Below, piece after piece: positions 11,169 to 20,865 of a stretch of DNA of 64,000 nt. A program made the translations under genes and the position numbers. Location: the NCBI GenBank assembly GCA_029931535.1, contig JAQPZY010001372.1, positions 1,902,501-1,966,500 on the forward strand, read 5' to 3'. The notes below the pieces were generated by a model that made no database searches, was not told where the DNA came from, and was given only the letters and a program-made list of their open reading frames with translations. How positions within the stretch are numbered: position 1 is the stretch's first letter; each line of letters starts with the position of its first letter. This DNA comes from Margaritifera margaritifera. Taxonomy: Eukaryota > Mollusca > Bivalvia > Unionida > Margaritiferidae.

Positions 11169-14100
11169 GTCCGTCCGTCCGTCAATCCTGCCATCCAGCT
11201 ATCGATCATTCCATCCATTCATCTATCTATATATTTGTCTGTCCATCTATCTATCTATCTTTTGTCTACTCTTCTGTTGTCTGTGTGTCTGAATGTCCGT
11301 TTGTCCATCCGTACGTCAGGTCGTCCATATGTTCATGAGTATGTCTGTTCCTTTGTCGGTCCATCAATCAGTATTTCTGCAACACAGTCTACTCAGATTA
11401 TGACAATATCACCCTTTTATGCAGGAAATATGGCGAATTAAAAGGGGGTAGGGTGGTTGCATGTTTACGTTTGGGCGAAGGAGACATGAATGCCTGACCT
11501 ACGAGCAAATTAGATCCCACATTATTGTACTTTCATTTTAATCGTTTCACTCTAATGTCTACTCCATCCACAAGTCTTTTTTTCCGTTTAGAGAATGGGG
11601 GGTGGGTGGCGGGTGGGTGGACTTTACAGTTACTACAAGTTTCAATTTAAGAAATTTCAATATGTACTCCATTTGAATATATATTGTTATAATTTTCTTT
11701 CACACAATGAAAAACAATGACGTTGAAGGGTCTTCTTTTTCTTCTTCTTCTTGGGAGGCGTGGTTTCTCAGTGGTTAGTGTACTCGACTCGCGACCGAAA
11801 GGGTGCGGGTTCGAATCCTACTATCAGATAAGCCTGGGTCGGCTACCATGGTGTGTCTTTGGGCAGGACACTTTACTCCAAGTGCCTTGGCAAAAACTAA
11901 ATAACCTAATTGTGTTGCAGTGCCGTAAGACACCAAATCATCATCATCATCTTTTTCTTCTTCTTATTATTATTATTATTGTGTATACGCTGTGGTAGTC
12001 CTATTAAATTGCTGTTGGGTGGCACATTGTATCAAATTCAAAGTAGTCTAAAAATATGTTATTATGTTTTGACATCAGCAAGAACTTTATATTGCCAGTT
12101 TGAAAACTATCTTTAAAACAATCAATCCACCAATCTCAAGTGAAAATCCAAAATTCATGCTGACTTTTAGTTTAACTTCTGAGATACAAAAGGTAAATAA
12201 ATAAGTAAAATCACATTATAAACGAAGCAAAGATGCACCTAGCAGTATGCTACTCAATATGCTACTCAATATGATATATGCTACTCAATATTTTACTCAA
12301 TATGCTACACATTATGTTACCCTTTATGCTATATGCTACTCAATATGTTACTCAATATGCTACATGCTGCTCAGTATGCTACTCAATATGCAATATGCTA
12401 CTCAGCATGCAATATGCTACTCAGTATGCAATATGATACTCAATATGCAACAATGCTACTCAATATACAGTATGCTACTCAATATGTTACTCAATATGCT
12501 ACTCAGCATGCAATATGCTACTCAGCATGCAATATGCTACTCAGTATGCAATATGATACTCAATATGCAACAATGCTACTCAATATACAGTATGCTACTC
12601 AATATGGTACTCAATATGCTACACAATCTGTTACTCAATATGTTGTATGCTACTCATTATGTTACTCGATATGCTACTCAATATGTTCCAGACCCAAGTG
12701 TAAAAAGTTAAAGAAATATTGTGGCGGCAGATGTTGGGACTTTTTGATTAGCTTAGTTAAAAAGTTGGTAATTAAACCAAAAGGAAATAAACCTTGGAAA
12801 TAAGAGACAATGTGTATTTTGGGTGTACAAGCCTATTTTAATGTTCATAAGTGTTTTCAATGTTTCGAACGCATGTTTCTGAAACGACGATTAATGTAAC
12901 AATACATTGTATATGAATTAAATCCTTAAGAGTTCTGCGGATTATTCCAAAATATGAGGAAACATATTGTTGATAATCTAGCAGACGTTTCAAACTTAAA
13001 TTTGAGCACACACACACGCAGACACACACGCAGACACACACATACGCACGCACACACACAGCCCAAATACAACTTTACATATTTATTTTAATAGATATAT
13101 TTTTACATTCCTCGAAAAACTGAAATTTCATCTTCACATCTCATATATAAAGAGATCACTATATTAGAAGCTTATATTTAGTGTCATTTGGACTTCGGTA
13201 TATATGAAGTTTACTGTAGTCAATTTGTTGCTAATCTAAAGAAAGTCTTGATCAGTGCAAGCTATAAATACATTTCAAAATTCCATACATAAAACTAATA
13301 TGCTTTAGGCTGTAGCTTTTAGTTTATTTCTACTCAAATGAAAAGAGAGACTATATGTCCAGAGTATTCTTTATAACTTTCTGTTGTTACTTTCCGAAAA
13401 TATATTTTCCCTATTTGTAGCAGTTGAGCCAAATGTTTGAAAAAATATATTAAAACAATTATTACACGATTCTCCAGTGGATAACGAATAGATGCGTGTG
13501 TCAAACGTTTAAAAATAAAAATCTAAAGGAAGATATACAATATTTTAGATTGGAGATTAAAAGGTTCCAAAAGATTAGAATGGCGTATAACAAAAGGGAA
13601 ATAATCATTAGCAAGGGAAGAAACTGTGGGTGTTATTACAAGAAGCTCTTACTTTGATCCAAAAGTTTCTACCGTTTCTACCGTACGTTGCGAGACGACG
13701 AGTTATGATAATATACATTCAACATGAGTTCAACCCTCGAAGAATCATGAGATTATGTCAGGATACGACCACGGAGATATATGAGATTTTGTCAGGATAC
13801 GACCACGGAGATATATGAGATTATGTCAGGATACGACCACGGAGATATATGAGATAATCGAGCAAACAGAAGTGAAAAATAAGTTGCAGCAGAATCTAAA
13901 TTAGAGCTCGAAAGATCAACAAACTGAACATAAATTCGGTCAGACTAAACATTTGCCATAAATCAGCCCTAACATCGCATCAACAGTTAGTTACAACTTT
14001 TGTAATTATTTATTTAAAACAATATTTAATATGGCCATCGAAAGAAATGTATTTTATCTATAAGACACACATCAAGAAGTGAGCCATATATCTTGAAGGG

Positions 14101-14323
14101 TGAGGTGGTATCAGCAGTTTGTTTTAAATGACATTTTGTTGATCTTTTTTTAAAAACAATGGTCCGATTTCTCAGACAGAGATGAAAAATCGTATATCGC
14201 ACAAGTGGTGAGGCATGCATATATAAGCTGCAAAACAGATAGTTTATAATATTTAAAGAAAATTGATTCCTATGTGAGCTGGAAAGAAATGTTTAATTCC
14301 AAACTGAAAACTGAAGGGTTATC

Positions 14324-14418
<95 letters not shown>

Positions 14419-17400
14419 GCGCGCGCGCGCGCACACGCACACTGCCTTAGAGTTGTACCTCTATGTTGAGTTTTACCTTAAATCAAACGACAGAAGTTAT
14501 ATCCTGACTACAAACCTCGAATCCTCTTGTGACTTGTAATAATTAGTTTCTGCTACTTTTGGCAGTGGCGCCATGCCATCCATAATGATATACATTAATT
14601 TCCTGTTTCAGGCTGGTTTCGTGCCGTTAGAGCGTTCTCTGCCCTAGGGTATTTGCTGTTTCTTGCCGCCATGGTAGTTGTCATCTTTCATATCTGCTCC
14701 AAGTCCGAGAAGAAAATCCTGTATCTTGTAGCCGTCGGTCTCACATTTGCAGGAGGTAAGGTCAAAGACAGAATTATTGACAGTTGCTTCAATACATACA
14801 TAATTTTAGTCTCATAACACAGACACAGAGACACGTCATTTCGTCTTTAAAAAAAACATATAATGTAAACTTTTTCATAAATTAAGAGTCACACTATACA
14901 TTTATTTTTATGATTCAAGATGGTACCCAAAGTCATGTCTCCATGATGTTTCCAGTTTTATTTATGCCAGACCGTCTTGGGTAGATGGTAAAATTAAATT
15001 CGCAAAGTGAACTATACATTTAGGTGTTAGTGTCGATTTATCTTCACCTCATCATTATCCAACCATCTCGTCGTTAAATTTTGCAACTGTTTAACTTTAG
15101 TAGTGTTTCCAATATGTAAGGAACATTTTAATTCCACAACATCGATTAAACATCAATGTAAAATTAGCAAATATAGCATGTGAATAATTACGTTTCCATG
15201 GCACTTAAGCAAAGAAACCGACTTTATCCATCACAATCTGTCGGTGTTCGTTCAGTGTTGTCTATTATTTCCTGGCATAACGAGCAATTAAACGACTCAT
15301 TTTCGCTTTATAAGTAGCGCGATCAATTAAGCAGTTTTGAATACCACCCCAACTAATGCACTTCAGTTGTTCGTTCTTTACGTTGCTATTCTTCTTGACT
15401 CAGTTTAAATGAATCTCTATATCCCTTTCTAGAATCCATCACACTCCCCCTTCTCGACAATCTGTTACACATATTAATTAGAATCATTCTGCAAGCCGAA
15501 CACACTTTGAAAATTGATATATGATTGATAACATTTTATTTTTGAACATTATCGAGAAATGATTGCCCTTACTATACTGCTGCCTGTAATCACAACCAGA
15601 ACCAGTCACATCTGTAATCACAGTCAGAACCAGTCACATCTGTAATCGGAGCCTGAACCAGTCACATAAGTTCATATGAAAATTAACAATCATCTTTTAG
15701 CGGCGAAATAATACAGAGGCCGGCCTCTTACCTTTGAGGACCTAACGGCGATGAGGAATGAAGAGGTTGCAATAACCTATGCCATATACGACGCTAAACT
15801 GGAGGCCAGTATGACTGCTTCGCTGGGTCATGTCTGCTTAGCCCCTACAAGGCGGTTGTAAGCCATTTTCTGCCCATAGACAACTGTGAGCGTCTCTGAC
15901 AAGCATCATCAGTCACCTTTAATTCAGATACGGCCTGGTACTATCGTCAATTCCAAGTGGTATGATAACATATGAGTATGTTGAAAAAAGCAGAGTAAAA
16001 AACAAAACAAAAGTCGAGTGAGACAATGGAACCGAATACGGAGCTGTCTGCGGTACCGAAGGCGGAACCGTCAGCGGTACCATCTCAGGAAGTAATACAA
16101 GTGGTTAAGGTTAAATATCCATGTAGAGTTGCTTCTGGTTAGAGACTTGCTGCAATGATGAAATAATGCAGGGCTGAGAAAAAAGCCGACACTAACGCCG
16201 CTCCAGAACAGGCAAGCAGTAGTGATGACTGGATGAGTGCTAGACAGCGCGATGCAATCTTATGTTTCCTGAGTCAGCCTAGCCTTGGCATCTGGCCTGC
16301 CTTGTGCCTTATTCCGCTGCTCACCACCACTAGGGTGGCAGCAACTAGCAGCGGGCTAATTGAAGCGACAAGCGCAGGTGGTAGCAGCCACTGTTAGGCA
16401 CGAACCCCACCTTTTGCTTATGGAATAGTAGTGTGTATGATGCATACACCACCGTACGCCAAAGACCTCTGGAACCTTCTTTACCATAGAGCAGTACTTG
16501 GCGGAGCAATTGTTAACGTCCTAACATTCACTGGCTCAAACTGCTTGTGCGTAAGATCCAAATGGGTTCAACTACAGTGAACGCAGGAAAAACTCCAAGC
16601 TGCACAGGCTGAGTGCCAGGGTAAACGCAACGAGCGCCTCGATTACCCCAATGACAAAAAGCAAGACGAACAACTGGCTGAACGGGCCTATCTCAACGTA
16701 CGAACAAGCGACTAGCGGAAACAAACAGACGACGGCCCACAACTGGGCGACAAGCCCAAGCTTTCTGACTTTTAAAGGCCTTCATCTGAGCAGCAAAAGC
16801 AAGAATTGATATTTATTGATCTTCGCCGCTGTGGGCTACGTGGCCTATAAATATTTCTAACCTGATCAGTACAGGCATTGCGCTGAAACATTGGAGCGGT
16901 AGCTGATAGTTTGATAGTTTGCAGACCAATTGGTGAACAAAACGGCCATGGACACGCGATTAATACAGGCCGCGAGGTTAATGGAGGGTGTAGCAGCTAT
17001 TACAAAAAAGAAAAACCGTCTTAAAAGTTATCAAAATATCACAAGATGTTGCCTGGGAATGGCTCAAGAAGCAGGTCATGTGGCAGAGTTACCTACAGGC
17101 GCAATTCCTCGGCCGCGGTTTGAATTTCCAACCCCTAACAAGGCGCACCAGGCAGAAGTCTTATTTCTGCAGCACAAGAGTGAACGAAATAATGACCGTG
17201 GTTGATGTTGCCTAGCGTTAACATGGAGGCCGAACCCTTGAACAAGCACACTTCCAGCCGTTTCTTTCTTTTGCTGCGCTGGCTGCGGCGGAGGCTTCGC
17301 TGAAAACTTTGGGCCGACAGCTCCGCAGGATTATCGGTATATTTGCTGCAGACTTTGATGATCTGCGCGTGCTTTTCTCGGGTTCTGTAGCACCTCCCAT

Positions 17401-19204
17401 TTGCCAATACAAACTGCTCTACAAGCTGGGGGTCCAGTGTTTTGTCATCCACCCTATCAAGAACCCACACTGCCTTTAGGTCATCTCTTGTAGTTTCCCC
17501 GTATGGCACGAGGCGGGTAAATTCTTGCCACATTTCTTCTGCTGCCCGTTTTGACGCATAGGCCGCTCCCCGGCGATCAATCTGTTTCCGAAGACGCTGC
17601 AGTGCATCGCGACTCCTGATTTAAGGGGTTCAGACTCCCGTTAGTGCCTCATATTGGTCATGCGCTGTACATCTTCTGCTTCCACACTTCCTCTGCTGCC
17701 CGCCCCGCCTCACGAGCCGCTCAGAGAAGGTCGAACTGTTCCCGAATCTGTTGCTGTGCTACTCAGCTCCTTGAGTAGGGGGGCCGGACCCCGTTATTGC
17801 ATCATATATGGCTAGCGCTGCACGCTCCCGTTGCACATGTGTCATCTTTCGCTCGCTATACGATATGATTGATGCAACGTATCTCTAATGGACTAGAGCA
17901 TATATCACACAGCACATTTATCCTGCACAAAATTAATTTTTTGTCGCCCTAGGATACACGCACGGCAGCTCGGCCATTACCAGCTTGAACGGCGCCCTGG
18001 CCTTTCTTTTCCTTGAGTTTCAGCTTGCAGTTTTCCTTGTCGTTATCACATGCTCGACATAGCCGCTTCTCTGTACGTGTCCCCTATTTACATGAACGGC
18101 ACGGCATAGGTAGCGTATAATGTATGACACATAACTCCTCACATTGCTGTGTTCTTCCCAACAGCAGCCACTTGCACATATTATGGATCCTCATCTTGTT
18201 GGTATACACAGCGCAACATAGTTCTCTAATAAAAATGTATTCTGCCGGGGCCGGCTTTGTAAGGGATCTCCGCCGGCCCAGAAAAAACCCAAAACGTTTT
18301 GGCATGTCCTTTAGCCCCTTCCTGATGGATGATGGCTCATGGCTCGTGCGAAACAACCTTTTAAGGCTGGGCGGGGGGGGGGGGGAGCGGGCGGGGATTG
18401 GACCTGGCTAGAGACGACGTCCAGACTAATTTTGACTTCTGGGCGCAAAACGCTTACCCCCGCGAATCTCCCCCCCCCATCTCAAAAGTGTGGTCCGCTT
18501 GCAACCCCTCCCCCGCTGCTACATGCATGTTATCCAATTGTACCTATACTTATAAATATGGCAGTCAATCAGGCAGTAAGTAAGCACATAAAGTAAAGTA
18601 AATAAGTACTAGTTAGGGAGAAAGAAGGTAAGCTGGCTAGTAAGGCATTAAGTATGGTATATAGTTAGGTAGTTGGTAAGTGAAGTAAAGTCAAGTCAAA
18701 TAAAATAAAACAAGTGTGTCAGAAGGAAACACGTAAGTAAGTAAGAAGGTAAATAAGTAATGTTAAGTTCATTTATGTTTAGTCAGTTAGTAAGGAAGTA
18801 AGCAAACCAGTAAGAAGATAAATATGTATGTAAATGAAAGGAGTTTGGTTCATCATCACATTTTTGATATACTATATCGATAAGAGTATCAGAGGGCTCC
18901 AGGTGGTCGAGTGGTCTAAGGCGCTCGCCTTTACTCGCCTTAACATCAGAGGGCTCCAGGTGGTCGAGTGGTCTAAGGCGATCGCCTTTACAGCTCATTC
19001 ACATATCTCACCTCTGTCCGCGAGAGTTCGAGTCTCGGATCGACCAACGTGCGTATGTGAGAAAGCTTGCCAGTAACTTCCCGTGGGTCAGTGGTTCTTC
19101 CCGGGGTCTTCGCGGGTTCTTCCTCCACCAAATATACTGGCCGCCATGTCGCCATGTATAGCCTATAATGTGCTGAACACTAGCATTAAACCCACAAACT
19201 CACC

Positions 19205-19235
<31 letters not shown>

Positions 19236-20043
19236 TTAGATATCTGCAGCGGAAATACATTTATGTGATGAACTCCAGAAGTTCTGAGACTCTTTAGTTT
19301 GAAATATTTTAAAGGGACAATGATAGCTCTTTTTATTGGTATCGATGTGCACCAGCGATGATAGAATCTGGACATTTTGGAAATCGCTACATAGCGAAAG
19401 GAACAATATTAAGGATGACATACAAAACAAAAAGCGCAAGCGTGCGTTATAGGGCTCTCGGATTACATGTAAGGACAAACGAAAAAGTTAAGGTACAACC
19501 CTTGTAATGAAATGTCTTTTAAATGCTGTATTTAAAACTGACAGGAACAGATCGAGGATTTTTTGTATGGGATTCAGCCAATTATTGGGTAGCTAGTTTT
19601 GCTTAAAATGGCCAACTTGCTCTCCTTTTTTTACCTAACACGAACGATTTTAACTGCTAAAAATGGGTTCGAATGCCCCCCTCCCCCTCACCTCTTTAAA
19701 TCCGCTATGGATGCTACCAAGCATATATGTCAATTTAATATCAATTAGAAAATGATAATATTTAGTGTACGGTATTTATGAAGCTTTTTCTTTCAATTTT
19801 TACCGGAAACAATTAAATTATGTTTGCATTCTTTACATTGATACTATTATTTCTTCTTTTATAGCTGTCTGCGCCATGATATCTTTCGCAATATACGCTG
19901 GGAATGCGACAGGTACCCTCAGCAAGTTACATGCCGCCTTCTACATCACCATCGTCGCTTTCGTTCTCGGACTCTTGACCGGAATTTTGGGAATTCTCGA
20001 CTTTATGGGGCTCTTTGGTGGCAGAGTGGGGTCAGGAAACTAG
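10884..20043 (+). CDS. Claudin/PMP22-like four-transmembrane protein, copy 1 (three coding exons)
   Basis: Coding exons 10884-11103, 14612-14755 and 19865-20043 join in phase 1/1 to give 180 aa. Four hydrophobic segments are visible: about residues 11-31, 82-101, 109-132 and 147-168. The first extracellular loop carries the family signature: W33, G50-L51-W52, C55 and C64, then R80 just before segment 2. Claudin-type proteins seal or adhere paracellular junctions, while PMP22-type relatives act in membrane organisation; the sequence does not decide between these. The C-terminus (VGSGN) is very short and lacks the usual claudin PDZ-binding YV. An N-A-T sequon at N135 lies in the second loop. 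The start ATG follows 'aagagaa' and matches copy 2. Copies 2 and 3 downstream are tandem paralogues. Intron 2 holds virus-like block B. Confidence 0.88.
11109..11290 (+). repeat. (TCTA)n and degenerate pyrimidine repeat after the exon 1 donor
   Basis: Perfect TCTA tract at about 11109-11168, then degenerate TCTA/TCCG/TCCA units. It begins only five bases past the donor, so reading through the donor gives an artificial IYLS-repeat protein. Copy 2 has a shorter degenerate version at about 33610-33760. Confidence 0.9.
11752..11960 (+). mobile_element. tRNA-derived SINE
   Basis: The head 'ctcagtggttagtgt' resembles an A box, and 'ggttcgaatcc' at about 11809 is a perfect B box. The body reads 'gcctgggtcggctaccatggtgtgtctttgggcaggacactttactcc' and the element ends in a (CAT)n tail. 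The second SINE at 35196 shares the body stretch 'gggtcggct-cc-yggtgtgtc-ttgg', so both belong to related families with different tRNA heads. Confidence 0.75.
12240..12690 (+). repeat. Minisatellite with 'atgctactcaat' units and a higher-order repeat
   Basis: A roughly 15-bp unit 'tatgctactcaatatg' is repeated with variants. A block of about 108 bp recurs almost exactly (about 12391-12498 and 12499-12606), showing higher-order amplification. Two long open frames here are made wholly of the repeat. The matching interval in copy 2 has no such array. Confidence 0.9.
12995..13060 (-). repeat. Interrupted (AC)n microsatellite
   Basis: AC tract with regular ACGC and AGAC interruptions. No gene. 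Confidence 0.85.
13746..13847 (+). repeat. 34-bp tandem repeat, three copies
   Basis: The unit begins 'atgagattatgtcaggatac' and continues 'gaccacggagatat'. Copies differ by one base. Copy 2 has a single version at about 35705-35745, so the amplification is local to unit 1. Confidence 0.85.
14327..14447. repeat. (AC)n followed by (GC)n tract
   Basis: A long alternating purine-pyrimidine run: about 38 AC units, then about 14 CG/GC units, ending in ACACGCACAC. Such tracts can adopt Z-DNA. It lies about 165 bp before coding exon 2. Copy 2 has only an (AC)n tract at 36221-36287. Confidence 0.95.
14612..14755 (+). CDS. Copy 1, coding exon 2
   Basis: 144 bp between 'tttcag|' and '|gtaag', phase 1 at both ends. 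It encodes residues 75-121: WFRAVRAFSA, membrane segment 2, the KSEKK cytoplasmic turn and the start of segment 3. As a symmetric exon it could be skipped without a frameshift, but the product would lose a membrane segment. Confidence 0.88.
14756..15690 (+). other. Start of intron 2 of copy 1
   Basis: Non-coding DNA homologous to 36851-37870. Near 15588-15670 a roughly 31-bp unit 'gaaccagtcacatctgtaatca' is present three times; copy 2 has two related units at about 37760-37850 with a different period. Confidence 0.6.
16024..16400 (+). pseudogene. Block B: decayed element protein with a RVASG-RLA motif
   Basis: A frame opens MEPNTELSAVPKAEPSAVPS, continues VKYPCRVASG, a stop, RLAAMMK, a stop, then Ala/Ser/Thr-rich sequence. 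I recall short element proteins with a proline/alanine-rich start and a basic 'K-x-P-x-R-V-A-x-G-x-R-L-A' box in invertebrate virus-like elements. The two stops in the box show decay. The function is unknown; a basic box suggests nucleic acid binding. Confidence 0.4.
16440..16860 (+). pseudogene. Block B: decayed coiled-coil/membrane protein
   Basis: Pieces in shifting frames read LTFTGSNCLC, then KLQAAQAECQGKRNERLDYP, then DKPKLSDF and finally IFAAVGYVAYKYF before a stop. The order (small hydrophobic start, charged Ala/Gln helix, 'K-L-S-D-F' box, C-terminal membrane helix) matches an uncharacterised element protein I recall from cnidarians and molluscs. It is broken by several frameshifts. 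The C-terminal hydrophobic helix suggests a membrane or virion-lipid location. Confidence 0.4.
16930..17205 (+). pseudogene. Block B: 91-codon open frame, probable element remnant
   Basis: The frame reads RLIQAARLMEGVAAITKKK, then LPTGAIPRPRFEFPTPNKAH and ends EVLFLQHKSE. The first part looks like a basic amphipathic helix and the second is proline-rich. There are no internal stops, but its 3' end overlaps the antisense frame at 17135-17533. I do not recognise a domain. Position and composition put it in block B. Confidence 0.35.
17135..17870 (-). pseudogene. Block B: antisense charged helical protein remnant
   Basis: On the minus strand one frame begins near 17850 (RAALAIYDAITGSGPP), is interrupted by stops and shifts near 17640-17800, then runs open from about 17625 to 17135. 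That part includes ALQRLRKQIDRRGAAYASKR, FTRLVPYGETTRDDLKAVWV, DPQLVEQFVLANGRCYR and AELSAQSFQRSLRR. It is rich in Arg, Glu and Ala and likely coiled-coil. Opposite orientation to its neighbours indicates divergent or convergent gene sets in the parent element. No named family is recognised. Confidence 0.4.
17900..18560 (-). other. Block B edge: Cys-containing scrap and homopolymer runs
   Basis: On the minus strand a scrap reads LPMPCRSCK, a stop, then GTRTEKRLCRACDNDKENC (about 17990-18110). Its C-x-x-C pairs could be a decayed zinc ribbon. A G-run lies at 18370-18384 and a C-run at 18470-18478. After about 18560 the DNA returns to intron sequence shared with copy 2. Confidence 0.3.
18580..18830 (+). 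repeat. Degenerate 'taagtaagtaaata' tract
   Basis: Irregular AAGT/AAAT-rich sequence. Similar tracts lie at the corresponding places in copy 2 (about 38455-38575) and near copy 3 (about 62795-62995), so it is an old shared intron feature. Confidence 0.6.
18886..19232 (+). mobile_element. SINE with Leu/Ser-type tRNA head, partly duplicated
   Basis: The head 'gtggtcgagtggtctaaggcg' is typical of tRNA-Leu/Ser and is present twice, 57 bp apart (from 18888 and 18945), so the 5' end is duplicated. A B-box-like 'gagttcgagtctc' lies near 19025. The body ends 'gttcttcctccaccaaatatactggccgccatg...attaaacccacaaactcacc' followed by a poly(A) run at 19205-19232. I associate this 3' body with molluscan SINEs. 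Confidence 0.75.
19865..20043 (+). CDS. Copy 1, coding exon 3
   Basis: 179 bp from 'tttatag|' to the TAG at 20041-20043. It encodes the rest of segment 3, the second loop with N-A-T, segment 4 and the short tail GGRVGSGN. Length and phase equal those of copy 2. Confidence 0.88.
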
Positions 20044-20086
20044 AAACTTGGACGGATTTCGTAAAGTTACTAAACCTCGTTCAAAC

Positions 20087-20160
20087 AAACAAAAAAAAAA
20101 ACAAAAAAAAAACAAAAAAAAAAAAAAAAAAAAATAATAATATAATAATAATATAAAAAA
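20087..20160 (+). repeat. A-rich/(AAT)n tract after the copy 1 stop codon
   Basis: A-runs broken by single C residues, then ATAATA units. It starts about 45 bp after the stop. Copy 2 lacks it, so it is a unit 1 insertion or expansion in the 3' UTR. Confidence 0.8.
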
Positions 20161-20392
20161 TGGGATTTGTATAGTCACATCTGTGATATCTTTACTTTAA
20201 AGGTGGCCAAGTTACATATACTGTGGAGACGGTACACTTGAATGTGTCATTCATTAGAAACCCTGAATAGTCACATTCAATGAAATTGTCAATGTGGCTA
20301 GAACGTTTTTAGATAAAAAAATATTAAACAATAATGCAACGTTAGCAAAACGCAAATGGTGACTTTTTAAAGTGAAATATAATTAATCAGTC

Positions 20393-20865
20393 CTCCTGTA
20401 CAAAGTTCGAAACAACCTGACACCAGAATATCTGAATATACTTTTACACCAGGCTCCGAAGATGATAGCGGAAAACGCTGTTCAACAAAAAATCAACACA
20501 GTATCCCAAAACACAAGACTGAAATGTTTAAAATAAATTTAGCATACAATAATATTTTGAGATGGAATATCTTACCTAATTATATTAAGTTATGTACAAC
20601 CCTCACTGCTTTTAAACACAAGTGTAAATCATTGTGTTAAACCCAAACTATAATTTTATTGTTTTATTTACGAACATGCCGTATTTTATTGCCACCAGCC
20701 TGTGATAATATTCATCATATGTAGTTCATGTATTTTATTGTACGTATTGTGAATTCTGTACATTTGTATGCATCTCGACCCTGTGTAAGACGAGCCTTTG
20801 ACTCAACAGTCCATCGAGGAAAAATAAAGTATATTAGTATTAGTAGTAACATTAATTAGTAACGG
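20393..20865 (+). mobile_element. 3' end of a non-LTR retrotransposon (CR1/L2-like LINE)
   Basis: A frame reads LLYKVRNNLTPEYLNILL and, after a shift, ILRWNILPNYIKLCTTLTAF followed by KHKCKSLC and a stop. This is the usual C-terminal end of CR1/L2-type ORF2 ('L-x-x-x-L-x-P-x-Y-L ... W-N-x-L-P-x-x-I-K-x-x-x-x-L-x-x-F-K'). A 3' UTR follows, ending 'aataaagtatattagtattagtagtaa'. The copy is 5'-truncated and broken. Copy 2 DNA skips directly over the interval, so insertion followed the duplication. Confidence 0.65.

Larger units (their letters stand above)
11300..14600 (+). other. Intron 1 of copy 1, remaining sequence
   Basis: Non-coding. Apart from the SINE, satellites and microsatellites listed separately, it aligns patchily with intron 1 of copy 2 (33600-36700) and with 57030-58890 near copy 3, for example 'gagacgacgag-ggt' near 13690 and 'cgagacgacgagtggt' near 35650. 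No additional gene is seen. Confidence 0.6.

Noticed and set aside
11101..11441. Continuation of the copy 1 exon 1 frame as a longer protein
   Set aside because: It reads through a good donor into a TCTA microsatellite; copy 2 shows the same exon ending at the same codon.
12247..12803. Two 154-156 codon open frames
   Set aside because: They are the minisatellite read in two frames; the repeat length is a multiple of three, and copy 2 has nothing similar.
18888..19035. Tandem tRNA-Leu/Ser genes
   Set aside because: The first head is incomplete and lacks a B box; the sequence continues into a SINE body and poly(A) tail.
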